Shown: positions 1 to 6,487 of the stretch, in pieces
Layout: the number at the start of each line of letters is the position of its first letter
Numbering within the stretch: the stretch's first letter is position 1
From: CAYHPY01 sp964358485
Lineage (GTDB): Bacteria; Elusimicrobiota; Elusimicrobia; UBA1565; UBA9628
Length of the DNA stretch: 11,886 nt
Direction: 5' to 3'
Assembly: GCA_964358485.1 (NCBI GenBank)
Contig: CAYHPY010000108.1
Location: 1 to 11,886, forward strand
Notes under the pieces: generated by a model
Database searches by the model: none
What the model saw: only the letters and a program-made list of their open reading frames with translations
Told to the model about the DNA's origin: nothing
Position numbers and translations under genes: made by a program

Positions 1-1
1 G

Positions 2-85
2 CGCAGATCGAAGGCCCTGCCCGCCAAGGCCTTTGAAAAGTCCGGGAACTTGGACGCCGTTCGGGAAGCATTTTCTCATCCGTAA
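2..85 (+). CDS. Possible C-terminal fragment of an unidentified upstream gene
   Basis: One frame is open from the window edge to a TAA at 83-85. It encodes about 27 residues of mixed charge that look like an amphipathic C-terminal helix, ending AVREAFSHP. It lies on the same strand as the pilus genes and about 300 bases before them, so it may belong to a neighbouring pilus or unrelated operon. The other plus-strand frame and the minus strand are also open over this short distance, so the call rests only on composition. I do not recognise the family. Confidence 0.4.
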   Translation, partial: RRSKALPAKAFEKSGNLDAVREAFSHP

Positions 86-217
86 ATGAGCCTGATGGCC
101 GTTGCAGGTTTGGCGTTGCTTTTGGATCCGTTTGCCTCCGTTTTTGTTGTCTTTCATTGCACACGGGAAATGCCGTTCACTTAGGGAGTCGCCGTTGGCC
201 GCCGTGGCCGTTTTCAA

Positions 218-245
218 GCTTGCGGCCTGCCGTTCGGCCGCAAGC
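218..245. repeat. Perfect 10-bp inverted repeat (stem-loop) in the leader before pilC
   Basis: GCTTGCGGCC (218-227) and GGCCGCAAGC (236-245) are exact reverse complements separated by an 8-base loop. A second small hairpin, CGGGC-5 nt-GCCCG, follows at 248-262. Neither is followed by a T-run on either strand, so they are not textbook intrinsic terminators. They could end the upstream transcript with other factors, or act as an operator or RNA structure. They lie upstream of the predicted pilC promoter, so they should not be in the pilC leader transcript. Nothing else recognisable lies in 86-290. Confidence 0.6.
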
Positions 246-290
246 CACGGGCACGAAGCCCGTAAAAGATGCCGTGGACAAGTCTCGGGA

Positions 291-319
291 TTGACAACGG
301 GGGTTTCCCCTGTTAAACT
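291..319 (+). promoter_or_regulatory. Predicted sigma-70 promoter for the pilC-minor pilin-hpnK unit
   Basis: A perfect -35 TTGACA at 291-296 is followed by a 17-base spacer and a -10 TAAACT at 314-319, four of six to consensus. An extended -10 TG lies at 311-312. Transcription would start near 326, leaving about 60 bases of leader before the ATG at 389. GGAGG at 381-385 is only three bases from the ATG; AAGGGGA at 373-379 is another possible ribosome-binding site. Confidence 0.6.
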
Positions 320-388
320 AAAACCAGGGATTGGTTTGATTTTTCGTATTAATTTCCCCTTGGCCCGGATTCAAGGGGATGGAGGTCT

Positions 389-1609
389 ATGGGGCGTTTC
401 GCCTATACGGTGCAGGATTCCAAGGGAGAGACCATCAGCGGCTCCCTGGAAGCCAACGACGAGAACGACGCGATCAGCTCCCTCCAGGGAAAGGGCTACT
501 TCATCCTTTCCATCTCCTCGGATAAAAGCGTCAAGGCCCAGGCGGCCAAAGCCGGCGAGGGGGGCGGGCCGGTCGCCGAGAGCGACCTTTGCTTTCTGGC
601 CGAGCAGCTGGCCACCTTGCTCAACGGAGGCGTCCCGTTGGTGCGCGCCCTTTCCCTGCTCGGGGAGAACTCCTCCTCCAAGGGCATCCAATATTCGGTC
701 GGGCAGGTCACCAAGGACGTGGCCAGCGGCACGGCCCTCTACAAGGCCCTGGAAAAGCATCCCAAGGTTTTCGACACCCTCTGGATCTCCCTGGTCCAGG
801 CCGGCGAGATGGGCGGACAACTGCCCAAGGCCCTCAAGCAGATTTCCTCCTACCTCACGGCCCAGTCCGCCCTCAAGGGCAAGGTCGTCACGGCGATGGC
901 CTACCCCCTGATTCTTTTCACGGTGGCCATGGGCGTGCTGATCTTCTTCATCGTCAAGATCGTCCCGGTCTTCGCGGACATCTTCAAGGGCTTCGGCGTG
1001 AAGCTGCCCCCGCTGACGGCGTTCATCATCTTTCTCTCCGACGCCCTGGTTCATCACCTGGCCGTCGTCATCTTCGGCATCGCGGCCGTCTATTTCCTCT
1101 GGGGCGCCTACACCAGCACCGAAGCCGGAAAGGTGACGCGCATGCAGATGATCTTAGGAATGCCCTTCTTCGGCCCCTTCATCACGAACATCCTGGTCGA
1201 GCGCCTTCTGACCACCCTGTCGGCCCTGATCGAAAGCGGGGTGAGCATCCTCAACGCCATCAGCGTCCTGGAGGGGGTTTTCGCGGATAACGTGCTGTTT
1301 CGGAAATTGCTCCAAAACGTCAAGGCGGACGTCTCCAGCGGAAAATCCATCTCCAGCTCGTTCAAGAAGACGGGCATGCTTCCACCCCTGGTGACCGAAA
1401 TGATGTACATGGGAGAGGAATCCGGCAAGCTCCCCGACATGCTCGTCACCTTGGGCGGCTTTTACCGGGAGCAGATCGACCAATTCACCCGGCGGTTCAC
1501 CTCCGTCATCGAGCCCATCATGGTCGTCGGGATCGGCGCGGTGGTCGCCACCATCGTGCTGGCGGTCTTCATGCCGATCTTCAAGCTCTCCACCATGGGA
1601 GGCAAGTAG
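389..1609 (+). CDS. pilC: Type IV pilus / type II secretion inner-membrane platform protein (PilC/GspF family)
   Basis: The 406-residue product is the integral membrane platform that couples the cytoplasmic assembly ATPase to pilin polymerisation; the length is normal. Residues 4-42 form the usual N-terminal segment (FAYTVQDSKGETISGSLEA). Two T2SSF repeats follow, at about 66-190 and 268-395. They share the family signature: LAEQLATLLNGGVPLVRALSLL at 70-91 matches VERLLTTLSALIESGVSILNAI around 270-291, and both halves carry a GE motif (QAGEMGGQLPKAL, MGEESGKLPDML). Hydrophobic segments lie at about 170-196, 210-240 and 373-398. The start fits the family N-terminus. It is the first gene of a run of six, with the next ATG directly after its TAG. 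The symbol could equally be gspF; the pilins downstream favour a type IV pilus-like machine. No ATPase, secretin or prepilin peptidase gene lies in the window. Confidence 0.95.
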   Translation: MGRFAYTVQDSKGETISGSLEANDENDAISSLQGKGYFILSISSDKSVKAQAAKAGEGGGPVAESDLCFLAEQLATLLNGGVPLVRALSLLGENSSSKGIQYSVGQVTKDVASGTALYKALEKHPKVFDTLWISLVQAGEMGGQLPKALKQISSYLTAQSALKGKVVTAMAYPLILFTVAMGVLIFFIVKIVPVFADIFKGFGVKLPPLTAFIIFLSDALVHHLAVVIFGIAAVYFLWGAYTSTEAGKVTRMQMILGMPFFGPFITNILVERLLTTLSALIESGVSILNAISVLEGVFADNVLFRKLLQNVKADVSSGKSISSSFKKTGMLPPLVTEMMYMGEESGKLPDMLVTLGGFYREQIDQFTRRFTSVIEPIMVVGIGAVVATIVLAVFMPIFKLSTMGGK

Positions 1610-2125
1610 ATGCCGCGCCAAAACGGCCGGGCGGGATTTACCTTGATCGAGCTGATCGTGGTGGTCCTGATCATCGGCATCCTGAGCGCCATCGCCATCC
1701 CCCAATATCTCAGGACCGTGGAGGTGACCAAGGCCGACGACGCCGTCACCATCGCCAAGATGGTGGGCCGCACCAACCAGATGTACGCCTTGGACAATTT
1801 CGGCAATTACCTGGCGGGAACCATCACCACCAGCTGCAACGGGGCGACGTGCTCGGCGGCCACCCTCGCCTGCCGCTTGGTCGCCTGCAAATACTTGGCC
1901 GCCCAGGATTGGACGGCCAAGCCCTACGACATCGTCGCCGTCAACGGCGGCGTCGCCGGCACCGCCTGCGGCTCCCTTTTGACCGGCCTGGCCAGCGCCA
2001 ATTGGGTGGCCTGCGCCAAGCGCAAAACGGGGGCGTTGACCCCTTACTCCTCCTGGGGCTATGCCGTGGACACCAATGGAAAAGTCTATGAACAGGGCGG
2101 CGCTCCCGCCGTCACCGGATTCTGA
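1610..2125 (+). CDS. Type IV pilin-like protein (prepilin), six cysteines
   Basis: A 171-residue prepilin. A nine-residue basic leader ends MPRQNGRAG, with cleavage expected after Gly9. The mature protein starts with Phe (+1), has Glu at +5 and continues into the hydrophobic helix IELIVVVLIIGILSAIAIPQY. The globular part has six cysteines (76, 81, 88, 93, 120, 135), suggesting up to three disulfides in the periplasm. The ATG immediately follows the pilC TAG, with GGGAGG at 1597-1602 seven bases upstream, so translation is probably coupled. Its N-terminal helix is almost identical to that of the pilin at 6488-6925, but the globular domains differ. It could be a major or minor subunit (a GspH- or FimU-like position in the cassette); the sequence does not decide this. 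Confidence 0.9.
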   Translation: MPRQNGRAGFTLIELIVVVLIIGILSAIAIPQYLRTVEVTKADDAVTIAKMVGRTNQMYALDNFGNYLAGTITTSCNGATCSAATLACRLVACKYLAAQDWTAKPYDIVAVNGGVAGTACGSLLTGLASANWVACAKRKTGALTPYSSWGYAVDTNGKVYEQGGAPAVTGF

Positions 2126-2612
2126 GCGGGTCCGAGCCGATCCCCGGGCGGGCTACACCCTCCTCGAGGTGGTGGTGTCCATGCTCATCACGGCGATTGT
2201 GGCCAGCTCGATCTTCAGCATGGCCCTGTCCACCAAGAAAAGCGGGACCAGGGGCCTGAGAAAGCTCCTGGCGGGCCAGGCCGCGCGGCAGGTTTCGGAA
2301 ACCTTGAAGAACTACGTGAGCGGGGACATCGCGACCTACGCATCCCCCATCATCGCGGGCCCCAGCCAGGGCGCGGCCGACGCGTGGACCATGACCAATG
2401 GAGCGGTCAGGGACGACTGCGGCACGGGCAGCCCCCCGCAGACCTGCTACGCCCTGGCGGTCGGCTCCCACACGTTGGACAATTATCTTCCGGCCTGGTT
2501 CGAGGGGCCTCCGTTCAACGCCCGGGTCAAATATTTCGTCGCTGACATGGACCCCTCGGCAACCTTCGTCCCGCGGGTGAGCGTCACCGTCGATTGGACG
2601 GAGCTCGAATGA
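2088..2612 (+). CDS. Minor pilin-like protein (GspI/PilV-type position)
   Basis: Prepilin-type N-terminus: Gly22 at -1, then YTLLEVVVSMLITAIVASSIF with Glu at +5 (residue 27). The mature part is about 150 residues with two cysteines (111, 120). In-frame ATGs exist at 2061, 2076 and 2088. The last is chosen because it gives the shortest leader (22 residues), which is still long for this class. No strong ribosome-binding site is seen, and the 38-base overlap with the preceding gene suggests coupling. Its place second in a four-gene pilin cassette recalls GspI/PilV, which nucleate the pseudopilus tip complex. The subtype is inferred from order and N-terminus only; the C-terminal part is not recognised. 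Confidence 0.85.
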   Translation: MNRAALPPSPDSERVRADPRAGYTLLEVVVSMLITAIVASSIFSMALSTKKSGTRGLRKLLAGQAARQVSETLKNYVSGDIATYASPIIAGPSQGAADAWTMTNGAVRDDCGTGSPPQTCYALAVGSHTLDNYLPAWFEGPPFNARVKYFVADMDPSATFVPRVSVTVDWTELE

Positions 2613-3301
2613 CCCTTCCCGCCGCGGCGCGCCGGGGCGCGGGCTACACCTTGGTCGAGCTCTTGGTGGCCGTTTCGCTTTCGGCCATCGTCATGTCCGG
2701 GATCATCAGCGTGGCCTCGTCGGTCATCCGCTACCAGGTCGAGGGCGGGACCCGGGGGGACGTGGCCGGTTGGACCCTCATGAACCTGCACCGCATGAAT
2801 CAGGAGTTGGAGTCGGCCACCTATATCACCACCCATACCGCGGGAAACGCCCTGATCGGCTGTCATAATTTTTCCACCATCCTGACCGACGGGGGAACGG
2901 GGAAATATTTAAACAGCGATCCGATCAGATGGTTTCACTATTGCGCCGCGACCGTCTCTGGAATCCAGTCCCTTTACCGTTACGAGGACCTGACCGCCGC
3001 CTCCTGCCCCGACACCGCCAAGGCCAACGCGATCACCTGCGGCAGTCCCCCTTCCTCCCCCCTGACCTACGCGCTGGTCGCCCGGCGGTTTTATCATCAT
3101 GACGAGGGCAACGACCTCCCGCAGTTCTTCACCCAAACCAACGATGGAATCGAGATGCACTACACCATCGGGGAATCGACGCCGGTGGCCACCGGCGTGA
3201 CCGCGACGACCCCCTACAACCCCGTTCCCGTGTATCTGCGGGTCGACACCGTGGTGGGCAGCGCCCGGACCTATAACAACTATCTCGATGACAACCCCTG
3301 A
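2609..3301 (+). CDS. Minor pilin-like protein (PilW/GspJ-like)
   Basis: A 230-residue prepilin with a 12-residue leader (MTLPAAARRGAG) and a mature start YTLVELLVAVSLSAIVMSG, with Glu17 at +5. The ATG overlaps the preceding TGA (ATGA), with GGAG at 2600-2603 five bases upstream. A TTG at 2594 would add five residues and is less likely. The globular region has four cysteines (85, 112, 133, 144) and a segment after the helix (SSVIRYQVEGGTRGDVAGW) typical of PilW/GspJ proteins, which are usually the largest minor pilin after PilX/GspK. It probably joins its neighbours in a tip or initiation complex for pilus assembly. The exact subtype is inferred. Confidence 0.87.
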   Translation: MTLPAAARRGAGYTLVELLVAVSLSAIVMSGIISVASSVIRYQVEGGTRGDVAGWTLMNLHRMNQELESATYITTHTAGNALIGCHNFSTILTDGGTGKYLNSDPIRWFHYCAATVSGIQSLYRYEDLTAASCPDTAKANAITCGSPPSSPLTYALVARRFYHHDEGNDLPQFFTQTNDGIEMHYTIGESTPVATGVTATTPYNPVPVYLRVDTVVGSARTYNNYLDDNP

Positions 3302-3674
3302 GCGCGGCTCGGTTCTGGCCCATGTGCTCATCATGAGCGCCATCATGTCCATCGTGGCGGCGGGAATGGTGTCCATGGTGATGATGCAATACCGGGCCAC
3401 GGCCACGGTCGAGCAGCAGACCCACGCCAAGAAACTCGACGAGATCGCATTCGCCCGCCTGGTCTCGGGGTGGAACAGCGGCGCCAACCCGGGGACGCCC
3501 TGCGTGGACCTCCTCGCCGACAACTCCGGCCTGGCCTACGACTGCAATCCGGAGAACGCCTGCCCCTGCGTCTGCACCCCCAACGATGCCAACATGCCCA
3601 CGATCAACGTGAACCTGAACGCCGGCGTTTGCCAAGTCTTCATCAACTCCGCGGACATCTACTCCAGCTACTAG
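3288..3674 (+). CDS. Short PilX/GspK-like minor pilin lacking Glu at +5, six cysteines
   Basis: A 128-residue protein with leader MTTPERG and then SVLAHVLIMSAIMSIVAAG, a hydrophobic helix of pilin type. Cleavage after Gly7 would put His, not Glu, at +5. Absence of Glu5 is a known property of GspK and many PilX proteins, which sit at the pilus tip and cannot enter the growing fibre beneath another subunit. Position last in the cassette fits that role. It is far shorter than typical GspK (about 300 residues) and has six cysteines (72, 86, 92, 94, 96, 115), including a CPCVC cluster. The ATG at 3288 overlaps the preceding gene by 14 bases. PilX/GspK assignment is inference from position and N-terminus. 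Confidence 0.78.
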   Translation: MTTPERGSVLAHVLIMSAIMSIVAAGMVSMVMMQYRATATVEQQTHAKKLDEIAFARLVSGWNSGANPGTPCVDLLADNSGLAYDCNPENACPCVCTPNDANMPTINVNLNAGVCQVFINSADIYSSY

Positions 3675-4489
3675 TGAGTCTTCCCCGCCGCCTCATCACC
3701 ACGGCCGACGATTTCGGCGTCAGCCTCGAGGTCAACCGCGGGGTCGAAACCGCCCACCGGGAGGGAATCCTGAGATTCGCCAGCCTCATGGCCAAGGGCC
3801 CGGCCTTCGAAGACGCGGTCCGGATCGCGCGCGCCAACCCCGGCCTCGGGGTGGGCCTGCACCTGGAGCTTTGCCCGGACAAGCCCGAGCTCTGGGGCCT
3901 CAAATTCTACTTTCAGCGAAGCCTGCGGGCCTTCATCGAAGGCCAGATCCGCGCCCAACTCGACCGCGTCCTGGAGCTGGGCCTGCGCCCCACCCACGTG
4001 GACGGGCATTTCAACATCCATGTCCATCCGGTGGTCTTCCCGATCCTGGCCCGGGCCGCCCGCGCGGCCGGGATCGCCCGTATCCGCCTGCCGGGGGGGG
4101 AAGTGGAGGCCGGGGTCTCCTACGCCTGGTCCCAGGGGCGTTGGGCCGACGCCGCGGCCTCCTTGGGGCTCGGGGGGGTTTTCGGCGCCCTGCGGCGGCA
4201 ATTGACCCGACAAGCGGAGGGGCTCCGGGTCCCCGAGCGGACCTTCGGCCTGCTGAGATCCGGGATGATGGGCACGGACTACCTGCTCTGGCTGATCGAC
4301 CGGCTCCCCCCGGGGACCACGGAGGTCTATTTCCATCCTTCCGCCGATCCCGCCTCGGCCGTGACCGATCGCCCGACCCCCACCCACCGGACCGTGACGG
4401 AACTGCGGACCTTGATGAGCCCCCGGGTGAAGGAGGCGCTGGCGCGCGCCGGGGTCCTCCTGGTCAAGCCCGAGGAATCAGGAGACTAA
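3674..4489 (+). CDS. hpnK: HpnK-type carbohydrate N-deacetylase (ChbG/YdjC superfamily)
   Basis: A 271-residue YdjC-fold deacetylase. Metal-binding motifs are present: ITTADDFG (Asp12/Asp13), GLHLEL (His63), and THVDGHFNIHVHP at 107-119 (His108, His112, His116, His118). A YFHPS motif lies near the C-terminus. The segment GLKFYFQRSLRAFIEGQI and the RIRLPGGE block resemble HpnK rather than ChbG. HpnK removes the acetyl group from N-acetylglucosaminyl bacteriohopanetetrol in hopanoid tailoring. The GTG start overlaps the preceding TAG by one base (TAGTG) and there is no clear Shine-Dalgarno, so translation should depend on the pilin gene upstream. HpnI and HpnJ are encoded 3.5-6 kb to the right, supporting the name. 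A generic YdjC deacetylase acting on another sugar is the main alternative. The 3' end overlaps the convergent kinase gene by 26 bases. Confidence 0.85.
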   Translation: MSLPRRLITTADDFGVSLEVNRGVETAHREGILRFASLMAKGPAFEDAVRIARANPGLGVGLHLELCPDKPELWGLKFYFQRSLRAFIEGQIRAQLDRVLELGLRPTHVDGHFNIHVHPVVFPILARAARAAGIARIRLPGGEVEAGVSYAWSQGRWADAAASLGLGGVFGALRRQLTRQAEGLRVPERTFGLLRSGMMGTDYLLWLIDRLPPGTTEVYFHPSADPASAVTDRPTPTHRTVTELRTLMSPRVKEALARAGVLLVKPEESGD

Positions 4490-5699
4490 ACCGCGCCCCG
4501 CCGCCCGGGCCGTCGCTTTCGGCCTCGATGGTCCCGCCGTGTTTCTGGATGATCCGCAGGGCCGCCGTCAGCCCCAGTCCCGTGCCCTCGGCTTTGGTGG
4601 TGAAAAACGGCTTGAACAGGGAGCTCCGCTGTTCCGCGGAGAAGCCTTTTCCCTGGTCCCGGATCTCGACGACATAACCGGCCCGGGGATCGTTCTCATG
4701 CCACCAGGACCCGGAGCGGGAAGCCCGGAGGACGACCTCGACCCGGCCCTTGGGTTTGGAGGCCTCGATGGCGTTGAGAAGGATCGCGGAAAAGGCCTCG
4801 TGCAGGAGGCTCTCGTCGGCGGTGACTTTCGCGGGAGCTTGAAGGCCCGAGGCGTGGAGGCGAACCCCGGCCTTGCGGGCCAAGGTTCCCGCCGACTCGA
4901 CGGCCGCCCGCAAGGGCCTTCGCAGGTCGCAGGGGCCGAGATCCATTTCCTCGATGCGGCCCAAGTCCAGGAGGTTTTTGAGAATTTCCTTGCAATGGCC
5001 GGCCTCGCGCTGGATCTGATCGAGTTCCCTGTGAAGGTCGGGGGTTTTGGGATGGCGGTGGGCCAGGACCTCGGCGTTGACCATGATCGAGGTCAGGGGG
5101 CCCTTGATCCGATGGGCCACCTCCCCCGAGAGCTGAGCCAACCCCGCCAGGCGTTCGGCCGAGATCAGCCGCTCGCTGTAGAGGCGCTCGGCGTCCGACT
5201 GGGCCTGCTGGGAATCCCGGGAAAGAATCGCCAGCAAGGCCGAGATGATCCAAAGGAAATTGAAGCGCAGCCAGAACGCGGAATCAGACGGGAGCCCGCG
5301 CTCCGGGCTCCACGCCCCGGCCAAAAAAAGGAGGGAAGTGACCCCGGCCACCGCCAGGCTTTTGCGCAGGTCCCGGGTCAGCGCGGCCCCGAAGATGATG
5401 AGCAGGTAAATCAGGCTGAGATCCTGATTGGGCCTGGCCCAAAACAGGGCCAAGGTGGCCACCAAGGCGTCGCCCATAAAGAGGCCCACGGTGAAGGTCC
5501 AGCGCGTGAGGGCCTTCGCGGGGAGAAAATGGATCATCGCCAGGGAGCATCCCAGGATGCCGGTCAGCGCGGCCAATTTCCAGCCCCACGCCCCGCCTTG
5601 GCGGTGCTCGATGAGGTAAAGCAGGAGCAGGACCGCGGTGAGCAGGCCCTGGAAGGCGAAATAGGTTCCCCGGCGTCCGGGGGCGGAACGCTCAGCCAT
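4464..5699 (-). CDS. Membrane sensor histidine kinase with atypical H-box
   Basis: A 411-residue kinase. The N-terminal 160 residues carry about five hydrophobic segments (roughly 15-30, 41-60, 68-88, 94-108, 114-130, 142-160) with almost no periplasmic domain, so it probably senses a membrane or intracellular cue. The dimerisation domain has the phosphoacceptor His196 in GEVAHRIKGPLTSI. The ATPase domain shows the N-box LLNAIEA (Asn309), G1 DQGKGF (348-353), F-box FKPFFTTK (362-369) and G2 GTGLGL (372-377). The H+1 and H+4 positions are Arg and Gly instead of the usual acidic residue and Asn/Thr, which may change phosphotransfer or phosphatase activity. It overlaps the response regulator gene by eight bases, so the two form a cognate pair. 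The 3' end overlaps hpnK by 26 bases. The signal is unknown; adjacency to pilin genes suggests a pilus role. Confidence 0.93.
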   Translation of the reverse strand: MAERSAPGRRGTYFAFQGLLTAVLLLLYLIEHRQGGAWGWKLAALTGILGCSLAMIHFLPAKALTRWTFTVGLFMGDALVATLALFWARPNQDLSLIYLLIIFGAALTRDLRKSLAVAGVTSLLFLAGAWSPERGLPSDSAFWLRFNFLWIISALLAILSRDSQQAQSDAERLYSERLISAERLAGLAQLSGEVAHRIKGPLTSIMVNAEVLAHRHPKTPDLHRELDQIQREAGHCKEILKNLLDLGRIEEMDLGPCDLRRPLRAAVESAGTLARKAGVRLHASGLQAPAKVTADESLLHEAFSAILLNAIEASKPKGRVEVVLRASRSGSWWHENDPRAGYVVEIRDQGKGFSAEQRSSLFKPFFTTKAEGTGLGLTAALRIIQKHGGTIEAESDGPGGGARFSLLIPRA

Positions 5700-6378
5700 C
5701 CGGGGCGAACCGGTAGCCGATCTTGGGGAGGGTTTCGATGAGCCTGGCGCCGGCCCCCAGCTTGCGCCGGAGATTCTTGATGTGGGTGTCCAGGCTCCGG
5801 GTGGATACCTCGGTCCCGTAAGTGGATGTGTTTTCGATCAGCCAGCGCCGGGTCAGAGGCCGCCCGGGGCGGCTGGCCAAAAGGAGGAGGATCTCGAATT
5901 CCTTCGGCTGGAGTTTGAGCTCCGTGCCGCGATAGGCCGCCCGGCGGGTCTGGGGATCGAGCACCAGACCGGCTCCGCCCACGGGGCCGTCGCCGGCCGC
6001 CTCCGGCAGGGTCCGCCGCAGGACCGCCGAGATGCGGGCCAGGAGTTCCATGGCGCCGAAGGGTTTGACCACGTAATCGTCGGCCCCGAGATTGAGGCCC
6101 AGGACTTTGTCGCCCTCGGAGCCCAGGCCGGTCAGAAAGACCACGGGGATGGGCCGCGTGGCCGGATGTTCCTTCAAGACCTTGATCAATTGGCGCCCGT
6201 CGCCTCCGGGCATCCGGATGTCGAGCAGAATCAAATCCGGCCGGTCCTCCAGGGCGGCGGCCAGGGCCCTGGAGGGGTCTCGAACCGAGCGGGTCGTATA
6301 GGAGCCCCCCATCGAAAGGGTTTTCTCGATGGCGTCGATGATCCGCTCCTCATCTTCGATGATTAGAATCCTGGGCAT
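5692..6378 (-). CDS. OmpR/PhoB-family response regulator
   Basis: A 228-residue regulator. The receiver domain (1-120) has the acidic pocket EDE at 8-10, phosphoacceptor Asp53 (LILLDIRMPGGDG), Thr83 and Lys105 (KPF). The winged-helix DNA-binding domain (about 130-228) shows KLQPKEFEILLLLASRPGR, the recognition-helix region TRSLDTHIKNLRRKLG, and the terminal wing LIETLPKIGYRF. All receiver residues needed for phosphorylation are present. It is the first gene of a two-gene unit with the histidine kinase. It diverges from the pilin gene at 6488 across about 109 bases, so that pilin and its own operon are the obvious candidate targets. No good ribosome-binding site precedes the ATG. Confidence 0.95.
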   Translation of the reverse strand: MPRILIIEDEERIIDAIEKTLSMGGSYTTRSVRDPSRALAAALEDRPDLILLDIRMPGGDGRQLIKVLKEHPATRPIPVVFLTGLGSEGDKVLGLNLGADDYVVKPFGAMELLARISAVLRRTLPEAAGDGPVGGAGLVLDPQTRRAAYRGTELKLQPKEFEILLLLASRPGRPLTRRWLIENTSTYGTEVSTRSLDTHIKNLRRKLGAGARLIETLPKIGYRFAPDG

Positions 6379-6487
6379 ATCCAGGTGATTCTAGCCAATT
6401 CACATTTTGAACACAACGAAAACAGGCATAATACACCCGATTCCGTTAAACTTTAGTAAAGGTGTGGCTGGAGGGAGGAATTTGAAA
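6379..6487. promoter_or_regulatory. Divergent promoter region between response regulator and pilin genes
   Basis: An AT-rich stretch in a GC-rich window. Minus strand: TTGTGT (6416-6411), 17 bases, then TAGAAT (6393-6388), which would start transcription only a few bases before the regulator ATG. Plus strand: -10-like CATAAT at 6427-6432, with TTGAAC at 6407-6412 (spacer only 14) or TTCACA at 6399-6404 (spacer 22), so the plus promoter is poorly defined. An exact palindrome CTTTA-G-TAAAG lies at 6451-6461 and could be an operator. GTTAAACT at 6445-6452 recurs at the pilC promoter (312-319). GGGAGG at 6473-6478 is the pilin ribosome-binding site, nine bases from the ATG. Confidence 0.5.

Noticed and set aside
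86..388. Cyclic-di-GMP (GEMM) or other riboswitch before pilC
   Set aside because: I looked for the conserved GEMM-I core sequences on both strands and did not find them; the hairpins present also lie upstream of the predicted promoter.
102..911. 269-codon open frame starting in the pilC leader
   Set aside because: Out of frame with pilC over most of its length and turns into Arg/Pro/Ser-rich sequence; no ribosome-binding site or known domain.
3470..3673. N-terminal extension of the hpnK frame from 3470
   Set aside because: The extra residues are Arg/Gln/Pro-rich shadow of the minor-pilin gene; the deacetylase family begins at the MSLPRRLITTADDFG start.
4539..5741. 400-codon open frame on the plus strand
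   Set aside because: Antisense to the histidine kinase, whose boxes are all recognisable; the plus-strand product is low-complexity Gly/Pro/Gln-rich.
6407..6487. Upstream ATG of the pilin at 6407
   Set aside because: It would give a 41-residue leader without a ribosome-binding site and would place the start inside the promoter-like region; ATG 6488 has GGGAGG at proper spacing.
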